Shown piece after piece: positions 26,474 through 35,529 of a stretch of DNA of 64,000 nucleotides (the first letter of the stretch is position 1; every line of letters begins with the position of its first letter). The stretch comes from Streptomyces sp. PKU-EA00015 (lineage in GTDB: Bacteria; Actinomycetota; Actinomycetes; Streptomycetales; Streptomycetaceae). The DNA is taken from the NCBI RefSeq assembly GCF_013387495.1, contig NZ_JABZEE010000001.1, positions 186,001 to 250,000 on the forward strand, given 5' to 3'. Position numbers and translations under genes: made by a program. Under the pieces are notes generated by a model. It made no database searches. It was given only the letters and a program-made list of their open reading frames with translations, and was not told where the DNA came from.

Positions 26474-27519
26474 ATCTTTGGACGGTGACGGCACTCGCGG
26501 GGCTGTGGGCTCTGGCCGTCGCCGCTCTGCTGACGGAGCCCCTGCGTCTCCTCGCTGTGCGGCGCGGATACACGGACCAGCCCGCGGCGCGTAAGGTGCA
26601 TGTCTCCCCCACGCCCTATCTGGGCGGCATGGCCGTCGCAGTGGCGACGGCGGGATCCGCGAGTCTCGTGATGTTGATTGTGGGCCGGAGTGACTCCACC
26701 CTCGGCATCGTGCTCGGATGTGCCGCCGTGATCGCCGTGCTCGGTCTCGTCGACGACCTGCGTCCGCTCGGTATCCGGGTGCGGCTCTCCGTCGAGGCGG
26801 CCGCGGCGCTCGTGGTCGTCGCGTGGTGCGGCCATCCCGTGCTCTTCGGCACGTGGCTCGATGCGGTCCTCGCGGTAATGTGGATCCTTTTCACCACCAA
26901 TGCGTTCAATCTGCTGGACAACATGGACGGCGTCGTGTCCACAGTGACCGCAGTCATCGCGGCCTTCCTCTGCTGCGCGGCGCTGTCCGCCGGGCGGCTC
27001 GACATCGCCGCGGTCACCGCCGCCCTGGCCGGGGCCTGCGCCGGGTTCCTCTTCCACAACTGGCACCCGGCGCGCATTTTCCTCGGTGACGCGGGCGCGC
27101 TCTTCGTGGGTTTCCTGGTGTCGTCCGCGAGCATGACGCTGCACAAGGACAGCACCGCGCTCACCGGGTACGGCAGTCTGCTGCTCATCACGCTCGTGGT
27201 CACCGCGGACACCGGATTGGTCATGGTGGCGCGGCGCAGGGAGGGTCGGCCTGTGCTGGAGGGCGGCAAGGACCACATCGCACACCGGCTCCGTCAGCTC
27301 GGGCTGACGGTTCGACAGGTGGCCGTCGTCATCGGCGGCTTCGCGGCGATGACGAGCCTGACGGCCGTCCTGGTCATGCTCAAGGCCGTCCCTCAGCCAG
27401 TCGTACTGCTCAGTGTTGTCGCGGTGACCGCCGTCGTCTGGCTCCGGCTTCTGCGAGTCCCCGTGTACAGCGCGGTTCCGACAAACAGCGCTGAGGGCAG
27501 CCACAGCAAGGCGGCGTGA
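26461..27519 (+). CDS. WecA/TagO-type undecaprenyl-phosphate N-acetylhexosamine-1-phosphate transferase
   Basis: 352 residues, polytopic (about 11 TM). Conserved polyprenyl-phosphate transferase motifs in order: RKVHVSPTPYLGGMAV, ALGLVDDLRPL-like VLGLVDDLRP (Mg2+ site), NAFNLLDNMDGV, FHNWHPARIFLGDAGALFVGF, and KDHIAHRLRQLGL (the nucleotide-binding HxxHRL-like loop). It links the first sugar phosphate to the lipid carrier at the inner face of the membrane and so starts the repeat unit. Its start overlaps the upstream epimerase gene by 13 nt. Confidence 0.9.
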   Translation: MPGLNLWTVTALAGLWALAVAALLTEPLRLLAVRRGYTDQPAARKVHVSPTPYLGGMAVAVATAGSASLVMLIVGRSDSTLGIVLGCAAVIAVLGLVDDLRPLGIRVRLSVEAAAALVVVAWCGHPVLFGTWLDAVLAVMWILFTTNAFNLLDNMDGVVSTVTAVIAAFLCCAALSAGRLDIAAVTAALAGACAGFLFHNWHPARIFLGDAGALFVGFLVSSASMTLHKDSTALTGYGSLLLITLVVTADTGLVMVARRREGRPVLEGGKDHIAHRLRQLGLTVRQVAVVIGGFAAMTSLTAVLVMLKAVPQPVVLLSVVAVTAVVWLRLLRVPVYSAVPTNSAEGSHSKAA

Positions 27520-27542
27520 CGGCCGGGTGGCGACCAGCGGCC

Positions 27543-27569
27543 CCTGGGTGGCCCCGGCCACCACCCAAG
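27543..27569 (+). terminator. Hairpin after the WecA-like gene
   Basis: CCTGGGTGG / CCACCCAAG with one mismatch and a GC-rich 9-nt loop, 24 bp past the stop. Confidence 0.4.
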
Positions 27570-28387
27570 TCGGCACGACGAAGAGGGGCCCGCAGGCCCA
27601 GTCAGGCGGACCTCTGGACGGACCGCGCATCGTGAACCTTCCTCTCCCGCCGTCGATGACGGTGCCGATGCCCACCGGCACCTCTTCCAGCTCGGTCGGC
27701 GGGAGCCGGGGCCCGCCGGTAGTGGGCAGCGGTCAAGCCACTCGTCCCGGGCGCAGGAACCGTTCCCAGTCGAATCGCCCCTGGGTCGCCGAACGCCACC
27801 TCCTCCCGTATCCCGTCGGTCGCCCTGGTGGCACCGAGTACCCGTCCACGGACGACGTCGTCCATTGGGGGCAGCGAGCGAGTCGGTCATCACCCGGCGA
27901 CAGACCTCGGCGAAGGACTCCGCCGGGTCGGGCAAGGGTCGGCCCGCGTTCCAGGACACGGCCGGCGGGCCACCGGGCCGTGGGGCCTGCGCCGCCTTGG
28001 CCACTCCCGCCGGCGGGGTCCACCCGGTGCCAGGTTCGGCCGGAGCCGACCACATCGAACTTCCGGCCGGCCGGCTCCCAGGTCTCTTCGCACGTCGCCA
28101 CCTCAGGATCGAGTTTGTGCTCTCGTGCCATGTCGGCGGTCCGAGCGAGAGAAGGAGGAGATGCACGGTGCCGACGGGGTCGCCGTCCGCGACGTGCGCG
28201 AGCCGGCCCTTCGCCGGCTTCGACGCCTTCCTCGCCGAGCTCGTGCCGGAGCGTATCGCCGGATCGACAACCAGCCCGGCGCCCAGCGCCAGTCCGCCGG
28301 GACCGGCAGCGTCACCGGCACCCTGGCGGGCCTCGACGTCGTACAAGAAACCGCTGCGACGAAGGAGCAGGTCCTCCGCGCTGCGCG
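27570..28387 (-). pseudogene. Degraded coding region of unknown identity
   Basis: About 820 bp without an intact gene. On the minus strand, protein-like stretches occur in changing frames: GLVVDPAIRSGTSSARKASK and GRLAHVADGDPVGTVHLLLL around 28.15-28.3 kb, DPAESFAEVCRRVMTDSLAA near 27.9 kb, and RATDGIREEVAFGDPGAIRL near 27.8 kb. The pattern suggests one or two genes broken by frameshifts. I cannot name the family. The region separates the WecA-like gene from the epimerase at 28.4 kb. Confidence 0.35.
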
Positions 28388-29386
28388 TCAGCCCACGTCC
28401 ACCGAAACAGTCTCCGCGGGCTGCCGCCCCGCACCCTGCACCGCATAGTCCGGGAGGGTGCGGAACCAGTTCACCGTCCTCGCGAGTCCCTCCCCCAAAG
28501 GGACCTGGACGACGTCGGGGAAGAGTTCGCGCAGAAGGTCGTCCGCCGCCTGGGAATCGCGGACATCCCCCGCCCTCGGCTGTTCGTGCCGGATGTCGGC
28601 CGGCAGTCCGGTGATGTCCATGAGGTCCCGGGCGAGGTCGAGAACGGTGACCCGGGTGCCGAAGGCGAGGTTCACCGGACGGTCGCAGGAGACCTTGCGC
28701 ATCACCGCGTCGGCCAGCACCCGGACGACGGTTCCGACATAGGTGAAGTCCCGGCTCTGCAGTCCGTCGCCGAAGATCCGCACCGGGGTACCGCGCAGCA
28801 TGGCGTCGATGAAGGCCGGGACCACGGCGGCGTACGCATGGCCGGCAGGCTGCAGCGGCCCGTAGACGTTGAAGAAACGGAACGCCAGGGTGGGCAGGCC
28901 GAACGAGGCGCCGTACGCGAGGACATACGCCTCGGTGGCGAGCTTGCTCGCGGCGTAGGGGCTCAGTGGGCGGGTCGCCAGATCCTCGTGCTTCGGCAGG
29001 ACGTCGGTGGCTCCGTAGACCGAGGAGGACGAGGCGGCGACCACGGGGACGCCCGCACGCCGGCATGCCTCGAGGACGGTGACCGTGCCGGTCGCGTTGA
29101 CGTGATGACTGGCGACCGGGTCGGCCAGCGAGCGAGGTACGGACGGGCGCGCCGCGAGATGCACGACGGCGTCCATTCCGGGCACGACATTGGCGAGGAG
29201 ACCGGCGTCGAGGATGCTGCCCTCGACCAGTTCGACGTCGGTCCCCGCGAGGTTGGCCGCGGAGCCCGTGCTCAGGTCGTCGACTGCGATGACCTTGCCC
29301 ACATTCGGACGCTCTACGAGCTCTCGGCACAGGTTGGCACCGATGAACCCGGCACCTCCGGTAACTAGGACGTTCACTGTGCTCAC
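28388..29386 (-). CDS. SDR NAD-dependent epimerase (UDP-glucose/HexNAc 4-epimerase-like)
   Basis: 332 residues. NAD-binding VLVTGGAGFIGANLCREL, DDLSTGSAANL, VVHLAARPSVPRSLADP, catalytic triad region VVAASSSSVYGA with YAASK, and FFNVYGPLQPAGHAYAAVVP. The RSLADP and YGPxQ forms are typical of UDP-GlcNAc/Glc 4-epimerase-like proteins in polysaccharide loci. The GTG at 29386 is chosen because GTGA overlaps the upstream glycosyltransferase stop. A GTG nine bases downstream has the better SD spacing and cannot be excluded. It provides a nucleotide-sugar for the repeat unit. Confidence 0.87.
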   Translation of the reverse strand: MSTVNVLVTGGAGFIGANLCRELVERPNVGKVIAVDDLSTGSAANLAGTDVELVEGSILDAGLLANVVPGMDAVVHLAARPSVPRSLADPVASHHVNATGTVTVLEACRRAGVPVVAASSSSVYGATDVLPKHEDLATRPLSPYAASKLATEAYVLAYGASFGLPTLAFRFFNVYGPLQPAGHAYAAVVPAFIDAMLRGTPVRIFGDGLQSRDFTYVGTVVRVLADAVMRKVSCDRPVNLAFGTRVTVLDLARDLMDITGLPADIRHEQPRAGDVRDSQAADDLLRELFPDVVQVPLGEGLARTVNWFRTLPDYAVQGAGRQPAETVSVDVG

Positions 29387-30582
29387 CTTTCGGACGAGGG
29401 TGCGGTCCACCAGCCGCGGGCGACGGCGATGGAGGTGTAGAGGGCCTGCGTGTCGGCCACCAGGCGTTCCTCGCCGAACCGCCGGGTGGCGAACGCTCGC
29501 GCCTGTGCCCCCATCTCCCGGCGCAGCTGCGGGTCGCGCAGAAGAGTCACCGTGTGGCGTGCGAGGTCGGCGGTCCTCGGTGCGGCCAGGAATCCTGTCG
29601 ATCCGTCCCGCACGACCTCCGCGACACTGCCGACATCGGTGGCCACGCTCGGCAGCCCGGCGAGGCCCGCTTCGATCAGACTCACCGGCATGCCTTCGTT
29701 GTCCGACGTCAGCAGCACCATGTCCGCGGCGGCGTACACGGTCTCGACGTCGGCGCGCCAGCCCAGCTGATGCAGTGAGTCGCCGAGTTCGGCGACGGCT
29801 TCCGGGTCCGGACGGAGATCTCCTGCTCCGCACACCACGAAATGGGCTTCCGGTACGGCTCGGTGGACTTCGCGGGCGACGGCGAGAAGACGGTCGGGAC
29901 GCTTGATCCCGGTGATGCGCCCCACGTACGCGACCACCGGGCACCCCTGCGGCAGTCCCAGCATGCTCCTGGCCTTCGCGGGGTCGGGCGCGGGGGCGAG
30001 ACTGGTGCCGGGCGGAACCACCGTGTACTGGCCGGCCTTTCCGATACCCGCGGCGACCAGATCGTCGCGTACCCGCCCGCCCACGGCGACCAGACGGTCC
30101 GTGAGGGCCGCGAGCCCACGTTCGGCGGTCACCACGACCTTGGTCTTCGCCGGGGAGAAATAGCCGTGCAGGAGATGGCCGTGAAAGGTGTGCACTCGTG
30201 AGGGCACCCGGGCCAGCACGGCGGCGGTCCGGCCGAGCGCGCCGGCCTTCGCCGTGTGCGTATGGACGATGTGGGGCCGGAACCGGCGCATGGCCGCCAC
30301 GAGTTCGGCGAGGCAGCGTGCGTCGTCCGAGGGGCGCACGGCACGCCCCAGGCCGTTGATCCGGTGCACTGGGAGGCCGGGCGCACGCTGATCCAGATGG
30401 TCGGCCTCTCCCGGACCCACGAATCCGGTGACCAGACGATGCTCGAACCGCTCGGGATCCATGCCACGCATGAGTGCCGAGACCTGGACGGCCGGACCAC
30501 CGATGTTCATTCGCGCGATCACTCTCATCACGCGCAGGCGAGGAATTCCGGAACCGCTGGTTCGCTGCGTGGCGGTGGACAT
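29383..30582 (-). CDS. GT4 (GT-B) glycosyltransferase
   Basis: 399 residues. N-terminal acceptor domain with MRVIARMNIGGPAVQVSALM and HIVHTHTAKAGALGR and HTFHGHLLHGYF. C-terminal donor domain with VAYVGRITGIKRPDRLLAV, the DVETVYAAADMVLLTSDNEG linker, and the EX7E motif in SDNEGMPVSLIEAGLAGLPS. It transfers a sugar to the lipid-linked oligosaccharide on the cytoplasmic side. Coupled by a 4-nt overlap to the epimerase downstream. Confidence 0.9.
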   Translation of the reverse strand: MSTATQRTSGSGIPRLRVMRVIARMNIGGPAVQVSALMRGMDPERFEHRLVTGFVGPGEADHLDQRAPGLPVHRINGLGRAVRPSDDARCLAELVAAMRRFRPHIVHTHTAKAGALGRTAAVLARVPSRVHTFHGHLLHGYFSPAKTKVVVTAERGLAALTDRLVAVGGRVRDDLVAAGIGKAGQYTVVPPGTSLAPAPDPAKARSMLGLPQGCPVVAYVGRITGIKRPDRLLAVAREVHRAVPEAHFVVCGAGDLRPDPEAVAELGDSLHQLGWRADVETVYAAADMVLLTSDNEGMPVSLIEAGLAGLPSVATDVGSVAEVVRDGSTGFLAAPRTADLARHTVTLLRDPQLRREMGAQARAFATRRFGEERLVADTQALYTSIAVARGWWTAPSSER

Positions 30583-31245
30583 GTGCCCGATATTAGACGG
30601 AGCGCAGTCACGTGTCCGTCAAGGGCACCAGAATCCCGCGTGGCGTCCCCGGCACGCCCGGTCGCGCCAGATATAGACGGCAGCCTGAGCCGGGTATTCT
30701 CACTCGGGTGACGGACGGCAAATGCGCTGCAATTTGGGTCGGAAGCAGGAATTCATGCCGACTACCGTGCAGGAGATTTTCAGACTGGTCTGGAACCACC
30801 CGGCCGCCGGGGGCCACCGAATGGGGGCCTACGCGCGCGCATAGCGCTGCGGCAGGCGCATAAACGCCTGGTGAGCGTGTCCTTCCACCTGAGGTCTACG
30901 ACGGCATGCGGTTCCGGGCCCGCCCCCACATCACTAAGATGTGGGCACCTGCTCTATTTCGGCGGCCCTCCCGACTTCCGGTACATGACCTTCTGCAGCG
31001 CTGTCTGCGTCCCGGTGATGGATTCCTCATCGACTGCTGGGCTGTATGCCCGTGGTGAAGGTGGACCAGGGTGAGCAGGGCATGCCGCCCTGCACTCAGG
31101 CGCCGCCACGGCGTGCCGGGGACACGACGGTGTGCCCGCCGCCCGGCTGAGAGGAAGCGAAGGCCAGAGCTGGACACGTCACCGGACCGGCACAAAAACG
31201 CCTTTGCCGCAAGTGGAAAAGCGCTCAGTCATCACTTGCCCGCCG
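30583..31245. other. 663-bp gap inside the polysaccharide locus, no supportable gene
   Basis: Frames here are short and lack recognisable motifs or consistent codon bias. Base composition is less GC-biased than the neighbouring genes around 30.7-31.0 kb. It contains a small inverted repeat AGGCGCATAAACGCCT near 30.86 kb. It must carry the promoter of the glycosyltransferase/epimerase pair unless that pair is read through from the ligase gene. Confidence 0.5.
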
Positions 31246-32541
31246 TCACTTGTCCGCATGGGCGCCTGTCTCTGCCGAGGGACGGTCACCCGCGCCGACC
31301 GGACCATAGGCCGACGCCCGACGTGCGGCTTCCTGAGGCGCCGGGAAGGCGTGCGTCGAACCTGATGGCCGCCCGCGCGATGCACCACCGGGATGGGGGC
31401 GACGTGCTTGAGCGAGAAGACAGCCCAGTGAGACCCAGAAGGGCGCAGTCACCACGACGTTCCCAAGGGTGTTGGCGAACAGAAGCCCCACCGCGTAGGC
31501 CGCGCACAGCGACTGGAGCACCACCCGGTCCGGGGCGTGGCGCCGGCAGAGACCGAGCCAGAGCAGAGCTAGGAACAGCGCCAGCGTGACAACTCCGGCC
31601 TCGGCCGCAAGGCGCAGGTAGTCGTTGTGAGTGTTGATGTAGATGCTGAGGGCCGACGGGGAATGCGCGTAACTCGGAAACCCGCCGTACCCGATGCCTC
31701 GGATCGGGTGGTCGAGCGCCACACGGAGGGCCAGCAGTGCCGCTTCCATCCGTACTTCGGTGTTCGCGGTCAATTCGGTCGAGGACCGCTTGCCCATCAG
31801 GTTGTCTTCCACCGCGTCAAACGTCCCCGGGAGCGCCATGGCGACGGCAAGTACCGTCAGCGTGATGACGACCTTCTGGCGCATTGGGCGACCCACGAGG
31901 AGCACACAGGCCAGCCCCGCCGCGGCCATCAGAAAGGCACCGCGCGACCGGGTCTCCAGGAGCGCGAGCGCACACGCCAGGGCCGGCAGCAGCCAGGCCC
32001 AGGAACGGTCGAGTCGTGCCAGACCCACGGCGGCGACCAGGGCGAGTGCGAGCATGGCGCCCAGATAGTTGGAGTTCAGGCCGAGACCCGTCAGACGGTC
32101 GGCAACGTACTCTCCCCCGATGAGCAGGTATCCGGCGGCGCAGGCGCCCGTGCCGGCGACGCAGCACGCGACGGAACGAGGGCTCGGATGAACGACGGCG
32201 GAAGCCGCCAGGACGCCGAGACCCGTCAAGAGGCAGGCGAGGTCGCCCCACGACCGGTCCGGCGTCTGCGCCACCTGAGGCATCAGATAGCTCCACATGA
32301 CCGCGAAAGCGATCAGCAGGATCAGCCCGAGGTGCACGCGCGGCCGGAAACCGGTCAGTGTCATTCGGAACAGAACGACCCCGATGGCAGTGGCGGCGAG
32401 TAGAGGAACCGTCGCGCCATCGGGATCCACGATGGCGGCGGCCGGCACGATCGCCAGGAGTGCCACTAGTGCCAAGTCGGGCCGCGGCAGGGCCACCATT
32501 GCGAGGCACAGGACGACGACGGCAGCAATAAAAGGGTGCAT
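31246..32541 (-). CDS. O-antigen ligase/polymerase (Wzy-like) membrane protein
   Basis: 431 residues, about 11-12 TM segments. The Wzy_C signature is present: a large extracytoplasmic loop region with EVRMEAALLALRVALDHPIR, then GIGYGGFPSYAHSPSALSIY and INTHNDYLRLAAEAGVVTLA. This is the catalytic loop of the O-antigen ligase/polymerase family. The C-terminal ~50 residues are hydrophilic and Pro/Gly/Ala-rich. It would polymerise the flipped repeat units at the outer face of the membrane. Nine bp separate it from the methyltransferase gene upstream, so the two are co-transcribed. Confidence 0.88.
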   Translation of the reverse strand: MHPFIAAVVVLCLAMVALPRPDLALVALLAIVPAAAIVDPDGATVPLLAATAIGVVLFRMTLTGFRPRVHLGLILLIAFAVMWSYLMPQVAQTPDRSWGDLACLLTGLGVLAASAVVHPSPRSVACCVAGTGACAAGYLLIGGEYVADRLTGLGLNSNYLGAMLALALVAAVGLARLDRSWAWLLPALACALALLETRSRGAFLMAAAGLACVLLVGRPMRQKVVITLTVLAVAMALPGTFDAVEDNLMGKRSSTELTANTEVRMEAALLALRVALDHPIRGIGYGGFPSYAHSPSALSIYINTHNDYLRLAAEAGVVTLALFLALLWLGLCRRHAPDRVVLQSLCAAYAVGLLFANTLGNVVVTAPFWVSLGCLLAQARRPHPGGASRGRPSGSTHAFPAPQEAARRASAYGPVGAGDRPSAETGAHADK

Positions 32542-32550
32542 TTGTGTCGC

Positions 32551-33321
32551 CTACGCCTTGCGAGCGAGCACAACGCGCGTGTGGAATCCCCGGTAGAACG
32601 ACTCGACCGCTGGCCATGAGATCACCGGTCCTAGGAGTCCCGAGACACGGCTCACGTTTCGCGTTGCCCGCACGAACGCGCGTTCGGCGAACTCCACGTG
32701 TGCGAAATAGCGCCCGAAGGACCGTGAGATTACTTGCCTCGTCGGGTAGTTGATTCCGGTCCTGCTGTATTCCACGTTCTGAGCAGCGGTTTCGGCGGCA
32801 CTGAGTCCCCGCTGGAAGGAGTTGCGGATACCGAGCCTCGCCCACAGCGAAATGAGCGCGGGCTGCTGGAACCGCCCGCCGAAGGGGGTGAAGATGTGGG
32901 GTTCGACCGGGCGCCAACGAGCCGGGAAGATGTGCAGCGTCCAGGCGCCCGGTTTCAGGACCCGCGCGATTTCACCGATTGCCTTGTCGTAGTCCATCAC
33001 GTGCTCGAAGACGGAGGTGGAGTAGCAGAAGTCGAAGAAATCCGAGGGAAACGGGAACCTTCCCTCAGCGTCCGAGAAGTAGATCTTCTCCTTGCGCTCC
33101 GCCGGAAGTTCCTCCCACCCTGCGAGCACTTTCTCCACAGGCCGGTCCACGCCCATCACCTCGTAGCCCGCCGCGGAGAATTCACGCACATGCCGACCTG
33201 AGCCGCATCCGAAATCCAGGATGCGCTGTCCGCTGACGAGCCCGCCACGGCGCGCCAGCACCGCCTGGCAGGTTGAAGCCATCGCCTGGTTACCGAGTGC
33301 TTCAGCGGTGTCGATTGCCAT
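32551..33321 (-). CDS. Class I SAM-dependent methyltransferase
   Basis: 256 residues. SAM motif I is ILDFGCGSGRHVREFSAAGY; motif II/III region is FDFCYSTSVFEHVMDYDKAI; a post-motif is ARVLKPGAWTLHIFPARWRP. The C-terminal part has SLWARLGIRNSFQRG. The ATG at 33321 is chosen for GGGAG at 5-nt spacing. The frame is open to a GTG at 33402, but that extension contains a TTA codon and no SD. It probably methylates a sugar or a chain end in the polysaccharide. The methyltransferase at 40.0-40.9 kb is a distant paralogue. Confidence 0.85.
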   Translation of the reverse strand: MAIDTAEALGNQAMASTCQAVLARRGGLVSGQRILDFGCGSGRHVREFSAAGYEVMGVDRPVEKVLAGWEELPAERKEKIYFSDAEGRFPFPSDFFDFCYSTSVFEHVMDYDKAIGEIARVLKPGAWTLHIFPARWRPVEPHIFTPFGGRFQQPALISLWARLGIRNSFQRGLSAAETAAQNVEYSRTGINYPTRQVISRSFGRYFAHVEFAERAFVRATRNVSRVSGLLGPVISWPAVESFYRGFHTRVVLARKA

Positions 33322-33333
33322 ATGGGCTCCCAT

Positions 33334-33618
33334 GTAGGACCACCGGTCAGGGCTGGGCGACCATAACCCGGAGTGTGTGCCCTGCGGCACCTTTCCGGGC
33401 ACTGCACGAAGGAGGTCACCGGATCAGAGCACACGGTGAATCTCTCGCCAACCGAAAGCGGCTGCAGCCCGGGCGGGGTGCCGGGGAATACGTATATCCG
33501 TGTGGTACGAATCTGCCAGCTTTGGTGGTCGGTTGGCTCGGAGAGATGCACCGACGAGCCGGAGGCGATGATGTCGGGCGGACTCGTCATCGGCGATCCG
33601 TGGTGAATGGGAGTTTTC
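33334..33618. promoter_or_regulatory. Divergent promoter region in the polysaccharide locus
   Basis: About 285 bp between the minus-strand methyltransferase-Wzy unit and the plus-strand amidotransferase-flippase-GT unit. It includes an AT-richer core around 33.48-33.5 kb (GAATACGTATATCC) and a short inverted repeat CGATGA/TCATCG near 33.57-33.59 kb. Promoters cannot be placed exactly. Confidence 0.35.
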
Positions 33619-35529
33619 ATGTGCGGCGTAGCCGGGATCGTGTCCACCAGTTCTCCCGACCCGGAACAGGTGCGCGCGATGTGCCGGGTCATCGCCCACC
33701 GGGGGCCGGACGGAGAGGGCTACCACGTCGACGACCGGGCGGCCCTCGGAATGGTCCGGCTCGCCATCATCGACGTGGCGGGCGGGGACCAGCCGGTCTA
33801 CAACGAGAACCGCACCGTCGCTGCCGTCTTCAACGGCGAGATCTACAACTTCCGTGAGCTGCGCGCACAGTTGACGGCCCGCGGGCACCGGTTCACCACC
33901 GATGGCGACACGGAGGTGCTGGTCCACTTGTACGAGGAATACGGCGAGGACCTCGTCGGTCACCTGCGCGGGATGTTCACCTTCGCGGTGTGGGACACCG
34001 CGCGTCGGCGACTCCTCCTCGCGCGGGACCGGGTGGGCAAGAAGCCGCTGTACTACCGGCAGGCCGGGTCCTCACTGGCGTTCGCATCCGAGCTCAAGGC
34101 TCTGGTGGCCGATCCGTCGGTACCCAGGGAAGTGGACCCGGTAGCCCTGCACCATTACCTCACCTACCAGTACGTGCCAGCTCCGTGGTCGATCTACCGC
34201 GGTATCCGCAAGGTTCCCCCCGGGCATCTGCTGGTGTGGGAGGACGGCGAGGCGCGTCTGAGGCGCTATTGGAAACTGGACTTCACGCCACGCCCGGTCG
34301 ATAGCGAGGAGGAAGCGGCAGAACACGTAAGGCACTTGCTCTTGGATGCCACACGGGTTCGCATGGTCAGCGAGCGGCCCCTGGGCGCGTTCCTGTCCGG
34401 CGGCATCGACTCCTCCTCCGTGGTGGCCGCCATGGCCCGCCTCAGCGATCGACCCGTCAAGACGTTCTGCATCGGTTTCGACGACCAGCGCTACGACGAG
34501 CGGGCGTACGCGGCATCCGTGGCGCGCCGCTACGGGACGGACCATCACGAATTCGTGGTGGCCGGGTCGTCGGCACTGGACGTCCTGCCCCGCGTGACCC
34601 GGCAGTTCGACGAGCCATTCGCCGATTCCTCCTCCATTCCCAGCTTCTTCGTTGCCGAATTGAGCCGTCGCCACGTGACGGTGGTACTCAACGGAGACGG
34701 CGGAGATGAGTGCTTCGGCGGCTACCGCCGCTATGCGTTCATGCAGAAACTGGGACGGGTGCAGCCCCCCGCACAGCTCCGCGGCATGTTCAGGCGCATC
34801 GGTTCGTCGCTGGAGGAGCAGTCCGGCAGGGGGACACGTCTCCACACTGGCGGCCGTATCCTCCGTCTGCTGGGAGAGGCACCGCAGCGCCGTTATGCGA
34901 GCCTGATGGCGTACTTCCACAACGACGAGAAGGCAGCGCTGTACTCCCAGGCCATGCGCGAACAGGTGGCCGGTGTCGACAGTTACGCACTCATCGACCG
35001 AGCGTACGAGGAATCGTGTGCCGGCGATGACGTCAGTCGCTTCATGGATGTCGACGTCAACACGTATCTTCCGGGGGATCTACTGGTGAAGGTGGACATC
35101 ACCACCATGGCCCACTCGCTGGAAGCCCGTTCACCATTCCTGGACCACAATGTGATGGAGTGGGCGGCAGGGCTTCCCGCTCGCTGGAAGGTCGACGGCC
35201 AGGAGACTAAGACGCTGTTGCGGAAAGCAGTCGCTCCTTGGCTGCCCACGGAGCTGCTCTCCCGGCCGAAGGCGGGTTTTGGAGTGCCGTTGGCGGAGTG
35301 GCTGCGCGGGGACCTGTGGACCTTGGCCAACGACCTGCTGAGCGATCACACGGCTCGCTCCCGCGGCCTTTTCCGGCCGGAAGAAGTGAGGCGGCTGCTG
35401 GACGCCCACCGTGACGGGCGCAATCACTCCAGCAGGCTCTGGGCGCTCCTGCAGTTCGAACTGTGGCACCGGACGTGTGCGGACCTGCAGGCCGTCCCGG
35501 AGACCGCCACACCGCACTGCCGTGGCTGA
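33619..35529 (+). CDS. asnB: AsnB-like glutamine-dependent amidotransferase
   Basis: 636 residues. The start is placed at the ATG followed directly by TGC so that Cys2 becomes the N-terminal nucleophile (MCGVAGIV); GGGAG lies 5 nt upstream. Glutaminase domain (HRGPDGEGYH, FNGEIYNFRELR, GDTEVLVHLYEEYG) covers residues ~1-200. The synthetase domain has the PP-loop LGAFLSGGIDSSSVVAAMA and VVLNGDGGDECFGGYRRY, then EARSPFLDHNVMEWAAGLPA. In polysaccharide loci such proteins usually amidate a uronic acid (WbpS-like) rather than make asparagine. The UDP-HexNAc-uronate dehydrogenase at 23.9 kb could supply the substrate. Confidence 0.9.
   Translation: MCGVAGIVSTSSPDPEQVRAMCRVIAHRGPDGEGYHVDDRAALGMVRLAIIDVAGGDQPVYNENRTVAAVFNGEIYNFRELRAQLTARGHRFTTDGDTEVLVHLYEEYGEDLVGHLRGMFTFAVWDTARRRLLLARDRVGKKPLYYRQAGSSLAFASELKALVADPSVPREVDPVALHHYLTYQYVPAPWSIYRGIRKVPPGHLLVWEDGEARLRRYWKLDFTPRPVDSEEEAAEHVRHLLLDATRVRMVSERPLGAFLSGGIDSSSVVAAMARLSDRPVKTFCIGFDDQRYDERAYAASVARRYGTDHHEFVVAGSSALDVLPRVTRQFDEPFADSSSIPSFFVAELSRRHVTVVLNGDGGDECFGGYRRYAFMQKLGRVQPPAQLRGMFRRIGSSLEEQSGRGTRLHTGGRILRLLGEAPQRRYASLMAYFHNDEKAALYSQAMREQVAGVDSYALIDRAYEESCAGDDVSRFMDVDVNTYLPGDLLVKVDITTMAHSLEARSPFLDHNVMEWAAGLPARWKVDGQETKTLLRKAVAPWLPTELLSRPKAGFGVPLAEWLRGDLWTLANDLLSDHTARSRGLFRPEEVRRLLDAHRDGRNHSSRLWALLQFELWHRTCADLQAVPETATPHCRG

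Noticed and set aside
33322..33402. N-terminal extension of the 32.6-kb methyltransferase to a GTG
   Set aside because: Contains a TTA codon, has no SD, and a GGGAG-preceded ATG lies downstream. Kept only as an alternative.
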